Below, piece by piece: positions 7,297-7,723 of a stretch of DNA of 7,723 bases (position 1 is its first letter; each line of letters begins with the position of its first letter). Made by a program: the position numbers and the translations under genes. The stretch covers positions 1 through 7,723 of the forward strand of contig CALMBE010000528.1 of NCBI GenBank assembly GCA_937860165.1, written 5' to 3'. Source of the stretch: an uncultured Planctomycetaceae bacterium. Its GTDB lineage: Bacteria > Planctomycetota > Planctomycetia > Pirellulales > Lacipirellulaceae. Under the pieces are notes generated by a model. The model saw only the letters and a program-made list of their open reading frames with translations. It did not search any database and was not told the DNA's origin.

Positions 7297-7707
7297 TCAA
7301 AGCCTGCGTGGGGGGAAACTCAACTTGGCGACGGCGGCGAGCTGCTGGGCAATCGTCTTTTGCTGGCGCTTCTCGGACGGCCATTCTGTGATTACTACGT
7401 GGTTCGGATTTCCCTCTACGGGGTCTGAATCTGTTTCTAATTTTTGCAGGTGGCAGTCGCTGGCAAGAATATCACCACGTCCTTGGAGAGACTTGCCCCG
7501 TGCTTCGGCCACTGTTTTACCGACAGCCCAAAGTTCGATTTCTGTCGCCTGGAGGTGGCGAGTGACGGAAAGGTCCGAATAAGGATGCGGAATAAAGGCA
7601 TCCGGTTTGATCGTGCCTTTTTCGAGTCGCAGATGGTTGCGAAATACGATGTACCGGGCGAGCTTCTCGTGCGGTTCAACCGAGGGGACTAGCTCGGGGT
7701 CAATCAT
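7297..7707 (-). CDS. Conserved-looking hypothetical protein, 136 aa
   Basis: I cannot assign a function. The 136-residue protein reads as soluble, with no signal peptide or membrane segment. It has distinctive blocks that look conserved: IKPDAFIPHPYSDLSVTRH (residues 33-51), AVGKTVAEARGKSLQGRGDI (61-80), GNPNH (99-103) and WPSEKRQQKTIAQQLAA (109-125). The block style resembles a small hypothetical family I have seen across several phyla with about this length, which supports a real gene with its start at 7707. Only 16 bases are visible upstream, with a weak GGTGG-like site and no in-frame stop, so an earlier start outside the window is not excluded. It is convergent with the TIM-barrel gene, and its stop at 7297 touches the end of the transposon relic. 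Its partners, if any, lie to the right of the window. Confidence 0.72.
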   Translation of the reverse strand: MIDPELVPSVEPHEKLARYIVFRNHLRLEKGTIKPDAFIPHPYSDLSVTRHLQATEIELWAVGKTVAEARGKSLQGRGDILASDCHLQKLETDSDPVEGNPNHVVITEWPSEKRQQKTIAQQLAAVAKLSFPPRRL

Positions 7708-7723
7708 GGACCGACCACCCGAC

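Overview
The window looks like a planctomycete chromosome, probably Pirellulales. The reasons are the Tat-exported TIM-barrel protein typical of that group, the fused nitrite reductase and iron-sulfur/anchor proteins, the moderately GC-rich sequence, the poor Shine-Dalgarno sites on some genes, and the style of the dispersed repeats. This is inferred from protein character; no marker gene is present.

Positions 2-5791 hold three co-directional genes for reduction of nitrate to ammonium. The first, cut by the left edge, is the C-terminal two thirds of a NADH-type nitrite reductase large subunit (NirB) fused to its small subunit (NirD), whose Rieske centre keeps all four ligands. The second fuses a DmsB-like protein with four [4Fe-4S] clusters to a DmsC-like eight-helix quinol-oxidising anchor. 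The third, joined to it by an ATGA start/stop overlap, is a molybdopterin nitrate reductase of the assimilatory NasA/NarB type with no Tat signal. Read together: quinol gives electrons to the membrane anchor, through four clusters to NasA, which makes nitrite in the cytoplasm; NirBD reduces the nitrite to ammonium with NADH. Charge distribution in the anchor predicts that its Fe-S domain faces the cytoplasm, opposite to the E. coli DMSO reductase complex. This quinol-linked, inward-facing route to an assimilatory-type nitrate reductase is the most interesting biology in the window.

Positions 5792-6070 are intergenic. They hold a 76-bp paired palindromic repeat and a candidate sigma70-like promoter for the next gene (6071-7003), an exported sugar phosphate isomerase/epimerase-like TIM-barrel protein with a Tat signal.

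Positions 7004-7296 are a repeat-rich gap. They hold a nested inverted repeat (7029-7106) and a roughly 167-bp element with about 19-bp inverted ends (7125-7291). Inside the element, on the minus strand, is the N-terminal tip of a REP-associated tyrosine transposase (RAYT). It looks like an internally deleted, MITE-like relic.

Positions 7297-7707 encode, convergently on the minus strand, a 136-aa protein that I cannot assign to a function.
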